From Fidelibacterota bacterium (lineage in GTDB: Bacteria; Fidelibacterota; UBA8477; JABMPR01): a stretch of DNA of 64,000 bases. The position numbers and the translations under genes were made by a program. Each line of letters begins with the position of its first letter. The stretch's first letter is position 1. Where the stretch lies: the NCBI GenBank assembly GCA_016844945.1, contig JAERTJ010000027.1, forward strand, positions 1 through 64,000, in the 5' to 3' direction. Under the pieces are notes generated by a model. The model did no database searches. It had not been told where the DNA came from and saw only the letters and a list, made by a program, of their open reading frames with translations. Shown here in pieces: positions 18,083 to 27,182 of the stretch.

Positions 18083-18898
18083 ATGGATTCCCCCAAAAAA
18101 TATACTGAAGCCAATCGCATTGCCTGGAATGAGGCTATGCCCCTGCATCAAAAAGCCAATCAAAGCAAATGGGATGATCGTTTCTCAACACCTGGATATT
18201 CAGTAATAGAAGCACCAGAATTGGAGCAGCTCAGATCTCTGAAACTGGAAGGTAAAAGCGTGGCTCACCTGTGTTGTAACAATGGTGTTGAACTTATGTC
18301 CATCAAGAACATGGGAGCTGGTGAGTGTGTCGGTTTTGATATTTCGGATATAGCTATTGAGGAAGCGCAGGCTCGCGCAAAGAAATTTGGGATTGATTGC
18401 CGCTTTATGCGGACAGATGTCTATGACATTCCAGACCAGTTCAACCACCAGTTTGATGTGGTTTATATCAGTATCGGCTGTTTGGGTTGGTTGCCTGACC
18501 TGAAAGCGTTTTTTGAAAAGGTATCATCTCTGTTAAGATCCTCAGGGATGCTTTTTATCTATGAATCTCACCCCTTTTCAGAAATGTTACCCTCTGACGA
18601 TTTAAAAGATGCTGATCCTTTGAAAATTATTGATCCCTATTTTAAAAGTGAGCCCTATGTAGAGTTGGATGGTATCGACTATGTGGGAAAAACCAATTAT
18701 AAATCTGAACCCCAGTATTGGTTTGTATGGACACTTTCAGACATCATCACATCAATCATAAATAATGATATGAAACTGATTCATTTTTCAGAGTATCGAG
18801 AAGACATTTCGACCATGCATCGTCGTACTGAGGAGCAGAAGGCAGACATTCCCCTCAGTTATATATTGATAGCAGAGAAAGAGCAGGACACACATTGA
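18083..18898 (+). CDS. Class I SAM-dependent methyltransferase
   Basis: A 271-residue methyltransferase with the glycine-rich SAM-binding region replaced by VAHLCCNNGVELMSI (motif I), GFDISDIAIEEAQ (motif II acidic residue) and DVVYISIGCLGWL (motif III/IV). The start ATG 18083 has GGAG upstream. It overlaps the next membrane methyltransferase-like gene by four bases, suggesting translational coupling. The substrate is not identifiable from sequence. Confidence 0.8.
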   Translation: MDSPKKYTEANRIAWNEAMPLHQKANQSKWDDRFSTPGYSVIEAPELEQLRSLKLEGKSVAHLCCNNGVELMSIKNMGAGECVGFDISDIAIEEAQARAKKFGIDCRFMRTDVYDIPDQFNHQFDVVYISIGCLGWLPDLKAFFEKVSSLLRSSGMLFIYESHPFSEMLPSDDLKDADPLKIIDPYFKSEPYVELDGIDYVGKTNYKSEPQYWFVWTLSDIITSIINNDMKLIHFSEYREDISTMHRRTEEQKADIPLSYILIAEKEQDTH

Positions 18899-19602
18899 GC
18901 ACTTTTATCACTTCAATCCATAAAGCGACACATTACTTGAGCCATGACTTATTGGGGGGACCTCGAACTCTCAAATTCAGCTGGGTAATCAATTTCCAAA
19001 AAGGTATGACCGCATTCTGGGTGTTGGGATTAATGGTCTATTTTGAAAACTATTCAACACAGGCCTGGGTATATCTGGCACTTCATGGCAGCTATGGTTT
19101 TGCCTGGATTCTAAAGGATTTGGTATTCCCCGATGCCAAGTGGAAACCCAGAATTACCTTTGGTGGAGCCATAATGGCGGTCTTAACTGTTCTGGGACCC
19201 TATTGGGCAGCACCCTATCTCCTGACCTCCCCTGTTTTGGGAGCTACCCATCAAGGTGCTGGGTGGATTGGGATGACCCTGGCCATATTCACGTATAGCC
19301 TGGGGCTTGCAATTATGCTATCTGCCGATGCCCAGAAGTATTATACTTTGAAACATCAAAAGGGATTGATCACCTCAGGTATGTTTGGTCTGATTCGACA
19401 TCCCAACTACCTGGGTGAAATGATGATCTATGGTTCTTTTGCTATAGTGGTGGGACATTGGATTCCCTGGGCGATTTTAGCCTGGGTGTGGTTCGGGTAT
19501 TTCTCGGTGAATATCATCATGAAGGAACGATCCATGTCACGCTATCCAGAATGGACCGTTTATAAAAGTCAATCTAAATATTTGATTCCGTATATATTCT
19601 AA
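18895..19602 (+). CDS. Isoprenylcysteine carboxyl methyltransferase-family membrane protein
   Basis: A 235-residue polytopic protein with about five TM segments. The motif GLITSGMFGLIRHPNYLGEMM near residue 160 is the signature of ICMT/phospholipid methyltransferase-like enzymes; KERSMSRYPEWTVYKSQSKYLIP closes it. It uses SAM for O- or N-methylation of lipids in related enzymes, or acts in a steroid/lipid-modifying role. The start is a TTG that overlaps the stop of the soluble methyltransferase upstream, so the two probably act in the same pathway. Confidence 0.75.
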   Translation: MSTFITSIHKATHYLSHDLLGGPRTLKFSWVINFQKGMTAFWVLGLMVYFENYSTQAWVYLALHGSYGFAWILKDLVFPDAKWKPRITFGGAIMAVLTVLGPYWAAPYLLTSPVLGATHQGAGWIGMTLAIFTYSLGLAIMLSADAQKYYTLKHQKGLITSGMFGLIRHPNYLGEMMIYGSFAIVVGHWIPWAILAWVWFGYFSVNIIMKERSMSRYPEWTVYKSQSKYLIPYIF

Positions 19603-19840
19603 CTTCTATCTGGATAGTAGCTACATTCTAAGATTTAGCTAATAATATGAATGTATTTATCCATTTACTAATTATTGCGTAAAAGTATTAGTTTGCTAGA
19701 TGCAAGACCCTAAAAACTTTAATGCAAGGGGTCGTTTTTGGTGGCAAAATTAGCATTGTGAACCTATGTTTGCCTGATTTTAACACAGGTCTCGGGAGAG
19801 GGCCTGTACCTGATCAAAACACGATTTATAAAGGCACATC

Positions 19841-21055
19841 ATGAGCATTAGCCAACTTGCAAAATCCATCCCAGCATCACCCACGCTGGCCTTGAACGAT
19901 ACTGCACGTATCCTTAAGGAAAAAGGGGAAGCCGTAATTCATCTCGGTGGTGGTGAACCCAAAAGTAAAGCACCAGTCGATGCGATTTTATCAGCATCTG
20001 CCAAGCTGAACACTGCGGAAGTAAAATATACACCTACAGAGGGTATTCTTCCTCTACGCAAGGCTGTTGTTCGTTATACAGAAGAAAACTATGAGCATTT
20101 GATTACACCCAAAAACATCATTATTTCCAATGGAGCAAAACAATCCCTATCAGTGCTGCTCCAGTCTATTGTAGATCCTCAGGATGAAGTGATTGTCCTG
20201 GCACCTTATTGGGTCAGCTATCCTGAAATGATTAAAATGGCGTATGGAAAACCAGTGGTTGTAACACCTGAGGATGGAAGACTAGAGCCAACCATGGATG
20301 ACATTACCCAATCTGTCGGCTCCTACACAAAAGCAATTATCGTGAATAGCCCAAGTAATCCATCTGGAGCTATCTATTCAAAAGGTCTCATTGAGGCACT
20401 GGTAAAATATTGTGAGAAAAAAGATATCTACCTCATTATGGATGACATTTATCATAAGTTGGTTTTTGATGGTTCATCCTGGACTTCTCCGTATCAATTT
20501 GCTAAGGCAAACGAGGCGAAATCCAAGCTGGTGATCGTCAATGGTGTGTCCAAAGCATATGCCATGACCGGATTTAGGGTTGGCTGGACAATTGCGAATC
20601 CAACAGTTATTGAAGCCATGGTAAATATCCAGGCTCAAAGTACTTCTTGTGTCTCAGGGTTAACCCAGGCGGCTGCAGTGGGTGCATTGAACGGTATTCA
20701 AAATGGTGTGGAAAGCTTGAGAAACACGCTTCAGAATAATCGTGATATTATGCTCAACGAGTTGCGCACCATCGAAGGCGTAAAGGTTGACAAGCCAGGT
20801 GGTACATTTTATTGTTTCCCTGATTTTAGGGCATATGAGAAAAGCTCAGCTAAATTGAGTAAGTTGTTATTAGAAAAAGTTCGAGTTGTTACAGTTCCAG
20901 GAAATGAATTTGGAATGGATGGTTATCTCAGACTTAGTTATTGCGGGGGCATCAAGGATATAAAAGAAGGTGTCGAGCGTATCAAGTGGGCGTTAGATCC
21001 TAAAGCGCCCAACGAGATATTTATTGGCGACCGCAAAATGGTAAGGGACTGGTAA
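19841..21055 (+). CDS. Pyridoxal-phosphate aspartate aminotransferase
   Basis: A 404-residue class I aminotransferase converting aspartate and 2-oxoglutarate to oxaloacetate and glutamate. SNGAKQSLSVLLQ binds the cofactor phosphate, VNSPSNPSGAIYS carries the conserved Asn/Pro, MDDIYHKLVF the pyridine-binding aspartate, and SKAYAMTGFRVGW the Schiff-base lysine. AAAGG precedes the ATG. Its stop overlaps the pckA start by one base (TAATG), which fits shared control of oxaloacetate flow. The long gap upstream (238 bases) holds no gene; a 5-bp GACCC/GGGTC stem with a TTTTT tail near 19707-19740 may end the preceding transcript. Confidence 0.9.
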   Translation: MSISQLAKSIPASPTLALNDTARILKEKGEAVIHLGGGEPKSKAPVDAILSASAKLNTAEVKYTPTEGILPLRKAVVRYTEENYEHLITPKNIIISNGAKQSLSVLLQSIVDPQDEVIVLAPYWVSYPEMIKMAYGKPVVVTPEDGRLEPTMDDITQSVGSYTKAIIVNSPSNPSGAIYSKGLIEALVKYCEKKDIYLIMDDIYHKLVFDGSSWTSPYQFAKANEAKSKLVIVNGVSKAYAMTGFRVGWTIANPTVIEAMVNIQAQSTSCVSGLTQAAAVGALNGIQNGVESLRNTLQNNRDIMLNELRTIEGVKVDKPGGTFYCFPDFRAYEKSSAKLSKLLLEKVRVVTVPGNEFGMDGYLRLSYCGGIKDIKEGVERIKWALDPKAPNEIFIGDRKMVRDW

Positions 21056-22698
21056 TGAAACAACACTTAGGGCTGGCAAGTCCAGCAGCAGGCGTCAAAA
21101 ACGCCACAGCAAGTGATTATGGCTTAGAAAACCAGGGTTTAAAAAACCTGAACAATACCTATTGGAATTTACATACAGCAGCATTGTATGAGGAAATTGT
21201 CTTCCGGTCAGAAGGTAATATTGTCAACAACGGTCCTGTATTGATGAATACCGGGAAACACACAGCCCGTGCTGCCAATGATAAGCGAGTGGTAAAAGAG
21301 GATTTGACAAAAGGCGACATATGGTGGGGTGAGTACAACCGGCCCTATCCTGAAGCTAACTTTTCAGCTCTTTTTTCCAGGGTACAGGCCTATTTGCAAG
21401 GCAAAGATGTTTTTGTTCAGGATTGTTATGTAGGTGCAGATAGTGAGTATGCCTTGCCTATTCGAATTATTACTGAGTATGCCTGGCACAGTTTATTTGC
21501 CCGAAACATGTTTATTCCCATCGAGAAATTAGAACAGCTGAAAAAGCATATCCCAGAATTTACAGTCATCTCAGTGCCAAATTTTCTTGCCTCACCAGAG
21601 CTCGATGCTACCAACTCATCGACTTTTATTGCTCTTAATTTCGAGAAAAAAGTAGCCTTAATAGGTGGAACTCAGTATGCAGGAGAAATTAAAAAATCTG
21701 TCTTCACGGTGATGAATTATCTACTACCGAAGAGGAACGTTCTCTCCATGCATTGTTCTGCCAATAAAGGTGATGATGGCGATACAGCAATTTTCTTCGG
21801 CTTGTCCGGGACAGGGAAGACAACCCTTTCTGCTGACCCCAAGCGTCATTTAATTGGTGACGATGAGCATGGCTGGAGTGATGACGGTGTCTTTAATTTT
21901 GAGGGCGGCTGCTATGCCAAGGTTATTCAATTAAGCCCCGAAGCTGAGCCTCAGATTTACGCTTGTACTGAAAAGTACGGAACGATTCTGGAAAATGTGA
22001 TTTTTGATCCGATTACCAGGAAACTGGATTTGGATGATCCCGCACGCACAGAGAACACCCGCGCATCCTACCCCTTGCATTTTATTGATAATGCAGTTCC
22101 AGAAGCCAGGGGTGGTCATGCGAAGAATGTCTTTATGTTGACCTGCGATGCCAACGGGGTATTACCTCCCATTGCCAAGCTATCCCCTGACCAGGCGATG
22201 TACCATTTTATCTCAGGATATACTTCAAAAGTTGCCGGGACTGAGATTGGTCTGGGGTCAGAACCACAATCAACGTTCAGTGCTTGTTTTGGAGCTCCAT
22301 TCATGGTGCATCATCCGTATTACTACGCCCAGCTATTGAAGGAGCGCATCAAGAGCCATGATGTGGATTGCTGGTTGGTAAATACGGGTTGGACTGGTGG
22401 TCCCTTTGGTGTGGGTAAGCGTATGAGTATTCAATATACCCGTGCATTGCTCAATGCTGCTCTGGAGGGTAAGCTCAAAGATGTAAAATATCGAAAAGAT
22501 CCCGTCTTTGGGTTCAAAGTTCCAATGAGCTGTGAGGGTGTTCCAGAGAAGGTATTGGATCCTGCGAAGACCTGGCCGAGTAAGGGTGCTTATGCTGAGA
22601 AGTATGGGCAGCTCGCTCGACTCTTTGTTGAGAACTTCAAGAAATTCATGGAGGGTATGCCCGAAGAGATTCTAAAGGCTGGTCCGAAACTGAAATAG
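21055..22698 (+). CDS. pckA: Phosphoenolpyruvate carboxykinase (ATP)
   Basis: A 547-residue gluconeogenic enzyme converting oxaloacetate and ATP to phosphoenolpyruvate, CO2 and ADP. The kinase-1 loop GLSGTGKTTLSAD, the nearby DDEHGW metal-binding aspartates, and NTGWTGGPFGVGKR are clear, and the length matches the ATP-dependent bacterial family. Start and stop of the preceding aminotransferase overlap by one base, so it is the second gene of an operon that moves nitrogen and carbon through oxaloacetate. A terminator-like hairpin and a palindromic repeat lie just downstream. Confidence 0.96.
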   Translation: MKQHLGLASPAAGVKNATASDYGLENQGLKNLNNTYWNLHTAALYEEIVFRSEGNIVNNGPVLMNTGKHTARAANDKRVVKEDLTKGDIWWGEYNRPYPEANFSALFSRVQAYLQGKDVFVQDCYVGADSEYALPIRIITEYAWHSLFARNMFIPIEKLEQLKKHIPEFTVISVPNFLASPELDATNSSTFIALNFEKKVALIGGTQYAGEIKKSVFTVMNYLLPKRNVLSMHCSANKGDDGDTAIFFGLSGTGKTTLSADPKRHLIGDDEHGWSDDGVFNFEGGCYAKVIQLSPEAEPQIYACTEKYGTILENVIFDPITRKLDLDDPARTENTRASYPLHFIDNAVPEARGGHAKNVFMLTCDANGVLPPIAKLSPDQAMYHFISGYTSKVAGTEIGLGSEPQSTFSACFGAPFMVHHPYYYAQLLKERIKSHDVDCWLVNTGWTGGPFGVGKRMSIQYTRALLNAALEGKLKDVKYRKDPVFGFKVPMSCEGVPEKVLDPAKTWPSKGAYAEKYGQLARLFVENFKKFMEGMPEEILKAGPKLK

Positions 22699-22710
22699 TT
22701 ATCAAGACTT

Positions 22711-22742
22711 AACCTTGCAAAGCTTTTAAACCTTCGCAAGGT
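22711..22742. repeat. Palindromic repeat, copy 1
   Basis: AACCTTGC (22711-22718) and GCAAGGTT (22735-22742) are exact complements. Sequence and position, 12 bases after a stop codon, match copy 2 at 46737-46770. It is a member of an intergenic palindrome family. Confidence 0.6.
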
Positions 22743-22757
22743 TATGGGTATATATAT

Positions 22758-22791
22758 CAAGGCGCGGGTTCATATCCGTGCCTTGTTTTTT
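22758..22791 (+). terminator. Rho-independent terminator of pckA
   Basis: CAAGGCGCGGG (22758-22768) pairs with TCCGTGCCTTG (22775-22785) with one G-U pair, and TTTTTTAT follows. The convergent membrane-protein gene ends at 22793, so the hairpin may serve both directions. Confidence 0.75.
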
Positions 22792-22792
22792 A

Positions 22793-23239
22793 TCAGGAAT
22801 TTTTAGAGAAGGAGAAAACCCCTTGCTCCCAAAATACTTTACTACTGATCAGAAGAGCCGTTCCAATACTGATATCCAGAATTGCTACGGAAACTAGAAA
22901 TGTATAATTCCCTTGAGACAATCTTGAGAGAGTTGCCCCAAGAAGCATCATCATTAAGAGTGAAAAGAAAAATCGAATCCTATAGAACTCCCAAACGCGA
23001 GGTGTAATGAGCGTATCTATGCGAGCCATGTTTTTGCGACAACTTTTGATGAAGATGAATCGGGTTTTGATGAGACCTACAATAATACCTGCCACCCAAC
23101 TTATGCTCCTGCCCAAACCATCGGGTTCCAGGTTATAAGCATCTGTTGCAAGTTGTGAGCCTTTTAGAAATAATATTACAGGACCAATATACCAAACCAG
23201 GGCTGCTAATCTTTTTAATGTGAGATGTGAGATATTCAT
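22793..23239 (-). CDS. Small integral membrane protein of unknown function
   Basis: A 148-residue protein with three to four hydrophobic helices (ISWVAGIIVGLI; FFFSLLMMMLLGATLS; SVAILDISIGTALLIS) and a central basic loop (KTRFIFIKSCRKNMARID). I do not recognise a named family; similar short proteins with this SCRKNxARID loop are, from memory, widespread in environmental bacteria. It is a single gene on the minus strand between convergent and divergent neighbours. Confidence 0.6.
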   Translation of the reverse strand: MNISHLTLKRLAALVWYIGPVILFLKGSQLATDAYNLEPDGLGRSISWVAGIIVGLIKTRFIFIKSCRKNMARIDTLITPRVWEFYRIRFFFSLLMMMLLGATLSRLSQGNYTFLVSVAILDISIGTALLISSKVFWEQGVFSFSKNS

Positions 23240-23387
23240 ACATTGAAAGTAAGATTGGATTTGAAGAACTCCACAAAAACCGATGACTTAAAATGACAAA
23301 AATTCTCCCAATATCAAAAAGAGAACTATATTCTATGCAATAAACACAATTGAAATGAGAGCGCTATTGGTTAGAAAGGAATGAATC

Positions 23388-23984
23388 ATGCAAAATGAGA
23401 TTCAACAGATAGAGCACCAGATATATGAGTTGAATGCAAGACTCACTGAATTGCGTAAATCTAGTGAACCTGAAAAGGTTGAGAATTATACCTTTCGAAC
23501 CCTGGATGGAGAGACAACACTGTTGGAACTATTTGGTGAGAATGATAAACTGCTCATGATCCATAATATGGGTCAGGGGTGCCGATACTGCATGCTGTGG
23601 GCAGATGGATTTAATGGCTTTGTACCCCACCTGGAATCTACCCTGTCAGTTGCCCTGGTATCCAAAGATTCACCAGAACTTCAACGACGATTTGCCAACT
23701 CAAGGGGATGGCGCTTCAGGTTAGCCTCTCATGGTGGTGGTGATTACATCCGGGAACAAACGGTAACAGAGGGTCAAACGAATGCACCGGGTGCAGTAAT
23801 ATATGAAAGAGTAGGGAATGATATCTTCCGAAAAAACTCCAGTGAGTTTGGACCTGGAGATATCTACTGCTCTATGTGGAGTTTATTAGGTCTTGCCGGG
23901 GTGGGTGAAGAAGATTGGACCCCACAATACAATTATTGGAAACAACCCCTCAAGTTGGATGATGGTGGGCTGAACGTACTGTAG
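23388..23984 (+). CDS. DUF899 thioredoxin-like protein
   Basis: A 198-residue cytosolic protein of the DUF899 family. After a 30-residue coiled-coil start (MQNEIQQIEHQIYELNARL) comes the thioredoxin-like part with GCRYCMLWADGFNG, a CxxC pair at the position of the thioredoxin active site. Family members are annotated as thioredoxin-like with unknown substrate. A good AAAGGAATGAATC spacing precedes the ATG. It stands alone. Confidence 0.75.
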   Translation: MQNEIQQIEHQIYELNARLTELRKSSEPEKVENYTFRTLDGETTLLELFGENDKLLMIHNMGQGCRYCMLWADGFNGFVPHLESTLSVALVSKDSPELQRRFANSRGWRFRLASHGGGDYIREQTVTEGQTNAPGAVIYERVGNDIFRKNSSEFGPGDIYCSMWSLLGLAGVGEEDWTPQYNYWKQPLKLDDGGLNVL

Positions 23985-24020
23985 ATGAAGCGTTGTTGAA
24001 AATGGTAGGGCTGAGAATTC

Positions 24021-24878
24021 TCAGAGCGTTCTGATACCTTCAAGGTTTCTTTCTAGAACAATCCTTACATCTTCATGTTTGATATGACCCAGGACTCCCC
24101 AGGGTCCGTTATAGCCATTCTCCAGAAGCATCTGGACCATCTGTCGCTCCAACTCACCTGCTCCAACAGCCAGGATTTTTGGACCTCCAACTGTCACGCC
24201 ATTTAGATTTACTGCAGATAGGTAGGGTGTGATTAGTTTGAGGATTCGAGGGAGATCTGTGAGATCCTCCTGAGCGTGGTGAAAATTGTAAACAATACTT
24301 AGTTCGTACTCTGGCAGTGCTCGAATAATTTCTACCATGTGATCGGGATCTCCAAACCAGCCACCGTGGTTATACAGTGCAACTTTAGACCCTAACTTGG
24401 TTGCCTTTTCATAGATCATGGAAATCAGCTCTATTGCTTCTTTTAAAGAGGTTTCGTGGCTTTGATCCTTAAAGAAATTATTGTTGAAACTCACCCAGAG
24501 CGTGGGGTGCACTTCAGACTGTTCCAGTATGGAAAGTAAGCGTTCATTAGACTGACTGAGTTGGTGTAAACTGTCTCGCTTGGCATTGAGCCAGAACCAT
24601 ACTGCAGTGACTTCAATCTGGTTTTCCTGAGCGAGTGCCAGTTCCAACTCCAAACCATCCAGATAGGTCTTATTCCCATCATAGGCATATTTGTCAAACT
24701 GAAGATCTTTTAGCATGGAGATTCGCTGATGTGGTGACCTCTCAAGGGAGTCAAAGGCTACAATACACCAGGGATATAAATCATTTCTGTCGATTAAGGT
24801 CTCTTTGTCCTTTGAGCAAGAGACATTCAATGTGAGAATAATGAGTAGGATAAACACCCTGAGCAAAGAATGGTTCAT
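24021..24878 (-). CDS. Lipoprotein with a TIM-barrel (xylose-isomerase-like) domain
   Basis: A 285-residue predicted lipoprotein. The start ATG at 24878 has GAAGGGGGG upstream; the leader RVFILLIILTLNVSC ends in a lipobox cysteine. The rest resembles sugar isomerase/AP-endonuclease family 2 barrels (VALYNHGGWFGDPDHM; YELSIVYNFHHAQED; AVNLNGVTVGG), with conserved histidines and acidic residues that bind a metal. Enzyme activity is unknown. It lies 16 bases after the nitronate-monooxygenase gene on the same strand. Confidence 0.7.
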   Translation of the reverse strand: MNHSLLRVFILLIILTLNVSCSKDKETLIDRNDLYPWCIVAFDSLERSPHQRISMLKDLQFDKYAYDGNKTYLDGLELELALAQENQIEVTAVWFWLNAKRDSLHQLSQSNERLLSILEQSEVHPTLWVSFNNNFFKDQSHETSLKEAIELISMIYEKATKLGSKVALYNHGGWFGDPDHMVEIIRALPEYELSIVYNFHHAQEDLTDLPRILKLITPYLSAVNLNGVTVGGPKILAVGAGELERQMVQMLLENGYNGPWGVLGHIKHEDVRIVLERNLEGIRTL

Positions 24879-24894
24879 TTTGTGCCCCCCTTCT

Positions 24895-25914
24895 TTATTC
24901 GACTGTTCTTGTTTCAACCTTAATGATGGCATCTCGATATTCTTCCATGATCTCTGCAACAGAAAGGATTTGTTTGATGCCTGCGACACTCTTGCCTGCC
25001 TGGAGAAAATGTTGATAAGCCCCTGCTTTTTCACGATCCTTTTTTAAGGTTCTGAATGAACGAAGCGTGTAGTACATGCGCATATATTTTTTAGTCTTCG
25101 ACCCTTTGAGCATCCAACGTGCTAAAGTTCCAGCTTTGACACCCATGGTTTTTATCTGATCCGTTTCAATGACCGAAACAGGAACCCCAGACAATTTATC
25201 AGTCAGGACAATTTGAGACTCATCAGCCTCAAGGATTGCCTGCTTATAATCAGCATGTGCTGAGCATTCCTGGCTGGCTATAAACCGCGTTCCCAACTGA
25301 ACCCCAGAATATCCAGCATTCATCATCTCGACTATATCTTCAGGTGTGCTAAGTCCGCCGGCGCTGATTAAAGGTTTCCCCAGAGCTTTTAGATCTTCAA
25401 GGATTCTCAGAGCGCTCTCCGTACCTGCGTGTCCTCCCGCCCTGTCATTCACGCATATAAAACCATCGACCCCTGCCTCAAGAGCTTTGTTTGCCCACTT
25501 CAGGTTGGTTGTATTGTGATAAACCTGCCCACCCCTGGAATGAACTTGTTCAACTACAAAGCGCGGGTTGCCCAGCGCCGTGACAAAAAAGGAAACACCT
25601 TCATCAAGTGAAATACTTAACCAATCCTTTATACGATCGAGATATCTTTGAGAACTTTTTTCAACCAAAAGATTTACGCCAATGGGTTTTTCCGTCAAAC
25701 TACGGATGTAGCGCAATCCCTCCCGGAAATCATAACCATGGACATAGGTGAGGCTCAGGGGCTGAACAATTCCGACGCCTCCTGCCTCTGAGACGGCAGC
25801 TACCAACTCAGGGTTGGAACAGGGATACATTGCCCCTCCAATGATGGGCAAATCAATGTTTAAAGCGCTGCAGAAATCGGCTGAAGTGTGTTGCTTATCC
25901 CCCGAAGGTGTCAT
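24895..25914 (-). CDS. Nitronate monooxygenase (2-nitropropane dioxygenase-like)
   Basis: A 339-residue FMN-dependent enzyme of the NMO family. PIIGGAMYPCSNPELVAAVSEAGG and GFICVNDRAGGHAG match the FMN-binding sites, and ISAGGLSTPEDIVEMM with GVQLGTRFI the phosphate-binding end of the barrel. It oxidises nitronates in known members; annotation as NMO covers many enzymes of uncertain substrate. The start overlaps the stop of the membrane-protein gene upstream by four bases. A ~70-residue C-terminal extension is Arg/Lys-rich. Confidence 0.82.
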   Translation of the reverse strand: MTPSGDKQHTSADFCSALNIDLPIIGGAMYPCSNPELVAAVSEAGGVGIVQPLSLTYVHGYDFREGLRYIRSLTEKPIGVNLLVEKSSQRYLDRIKDWLSISLDEGVSFFVTALGNPRFVVEQVHSRGGQVYHNTTNLKWANKALEAGVDGFICVNDRAGGHAGTESALRILEDLKALGKPLISAGGLSTPEDIVEMMNAGYSGVQLGTRFIASQECSAHADYKQAILEADESQIVLTDKLSGVPVSVIETDQIKTMGVKAGTLARWMLKGSKTKKYMRMYYTLRSFRTLKKDREKAGAYQHFLQAGKSVAGIKQILSVAEIMEEYRDAIIKVETRTVE

Positions 25915-26249
25915 TCGTCAAGCCCGTAAACTTTTCGGATGCGAGGAGATCTTAGAAAGAAACCCGTCCATGCAGTGTATAGTGCAACCGCTCCCATGAT
26001 GACTAAAAGTCGAATCCAGTCATCACCAGTAGCAATTCGAATTTGAATGTATTGATAGGCACCATATAGCCAGACGATAGCCGACAGATAAGCGATAACT
26101 TCCATGGTAGTGATCACCCACTTCTGCTTAATGAAGAATAACAGGGGAATCAGTAATGTGATACCCGCCACGATGTCATTCCCAGCTCTGGAGAAGTGGG
26201 CTGCCAGCAACAGGATCATGAAACTATAGGCGATAATTCTTGAAATCAT
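25911..26249 (-). CDS. Small multi-spanning membrane protein
   Basis: A 112-residue protein with four predicted TM helices (IIAYSFMILLLAAHFS; VAGITLLIPLLFFI; MEVIAYLSAIVWLYGAYQYI; LLVIMGAVALYTAWTGFFL) and a short cytosolic tail. The family is unknown to me. The stop overlaps the start of the nitronate monooxygenase gene, and 21 bases separate it from prmC, so prmC, this gene, the monooxygenase and the lipoprotein probably form one minus-strand operon. Confidence 0.6.
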   Translation of the reverse strand: MISRIIAYSFMILLLAAHFSRAGNDIVAGITLLIPLLFFIKQKWVITTMEVIAYLSAIVWLYGAYQYIQIRIATGDDWIRLLVIMGAVALYTAWTGFFLRSPRIRKVYGLDE

Positions 26250-26270
26250 GGGTTCGTCCTTATAATAACG

Positions 26271-27128
26271 TCAAGGTGAATATTTACCAGTAATAACGCG
26301 AGGATCTCCATTGTAGTCCTGAACAATTTCAAGGTCATGATACCCGCCTTCCATAAAAATATTGAGTATTGATTTTTCCTGATGGTTGCCGCCAAACTCA
26401 AATAGAAAGTGTCCCCCCGGGACTAACAACTCAGGCAAAATATCAGCAAACCGATTATAGAATGATAGACCATCGTGTTCATCAAAAAGGGCGAGAGCAG
26501 GGTCGAATTGACCGACTTCAACTTGTAAATTATCCCTTTCTGAAGGGGCTATATAGGGTGGATTTGAAACCACTAGATCAAAACGATTTTCTATGTTGGG
26601 CAGGTCCTTAAGGATATCTACCTCCCTGAAAGCAACCTGGAGCTGGTTTAAGCTGGCATTTTCCTTTGCCAGTTCAAGCGCCTCTGGTGAAATGTCGATT
26701 CCCAACACTTTTGCTTCCTCGAATTCCTGAGCCAGTGCCAGTGCTATGCAACCCGTGCCTGTGCCAATATCAAGAATTCTGGCATCCTCTTTAATATTTA
26801 GACCTATGGCTTTCTCCACCAATACTTCAGTTTCAGCGCGGGGAATAAGGGCTGCAGGGGTGGTCTTGACCATGAGGTTCATGAACCCGGTCTCACCGAT
26901 AATATGCTGCAGCGGTTCCCTTGTACCCCGGCGACGAATATGCTCACGATAGCGGTCGACCTCTGTCTTATCCATGGGTCGATCAAAATACAAATAGAGC
27001 TCGAGTCGGTTTTTGTTCAACACATTCCCGAGTAGAATTTCTGCATCCAGTCGAGGATCTGGAACGCCCTTCTTTTCAAGAAAGTCAGTGCTTGATTTAA
27101 TGATATCTAATACACGCCAATTTGCCAT
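26271..27128 (-). CDS. prmC: Peptide chain release factor N5-glutamine methyltransferase
   Basis: Methylates the glutamine of the GGQ motif in release factors. The 285-residue protein has the N-terminal helical domain, the SAM-binding segment ILDIGTGTGCIALALAQ, and the catalytic SNPPYIAPSE (NPPY motif) near residue 190. RGTREPLQHIIGETGF before motif I is typical of PrmC rather than of other N5-glutamine methyltransferases. It heads the minus-strand set whose following genes are a membrane protein, nitronate monooxygenase and lipoprotein. Confidence 0.94.
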   Translation of the reverse strand: MANWRVLDIIKSSTDFLEKKGVPDPRLDAEILLGNVLNKNRLELYLYFDRPMDKTEVDRYREHIRRRGTREPLQHIIGETGFMNLMVKTTPAALIPRAETEVLVEKAIGLNIKEDARILDIGTGTGCIALALAQEFEEAKVLGIDISPEALELAKENASLNQLQVAFREVDILKDLPNIENRFDLVVSNPPYIAPSERDNLQVEVGQFDPALALFDEHDGLSFYNRFADILPELLVPGGHFLFEFGGNHQEKSILNIFMEGGYHDLEIVQDYNGDPRVITGKYSP

Positions 27129-27182
27129 AGGATGAAAATAGTTTTTGAGGGTTAATTGTTAACAATAAAATAATCGAAGCGG

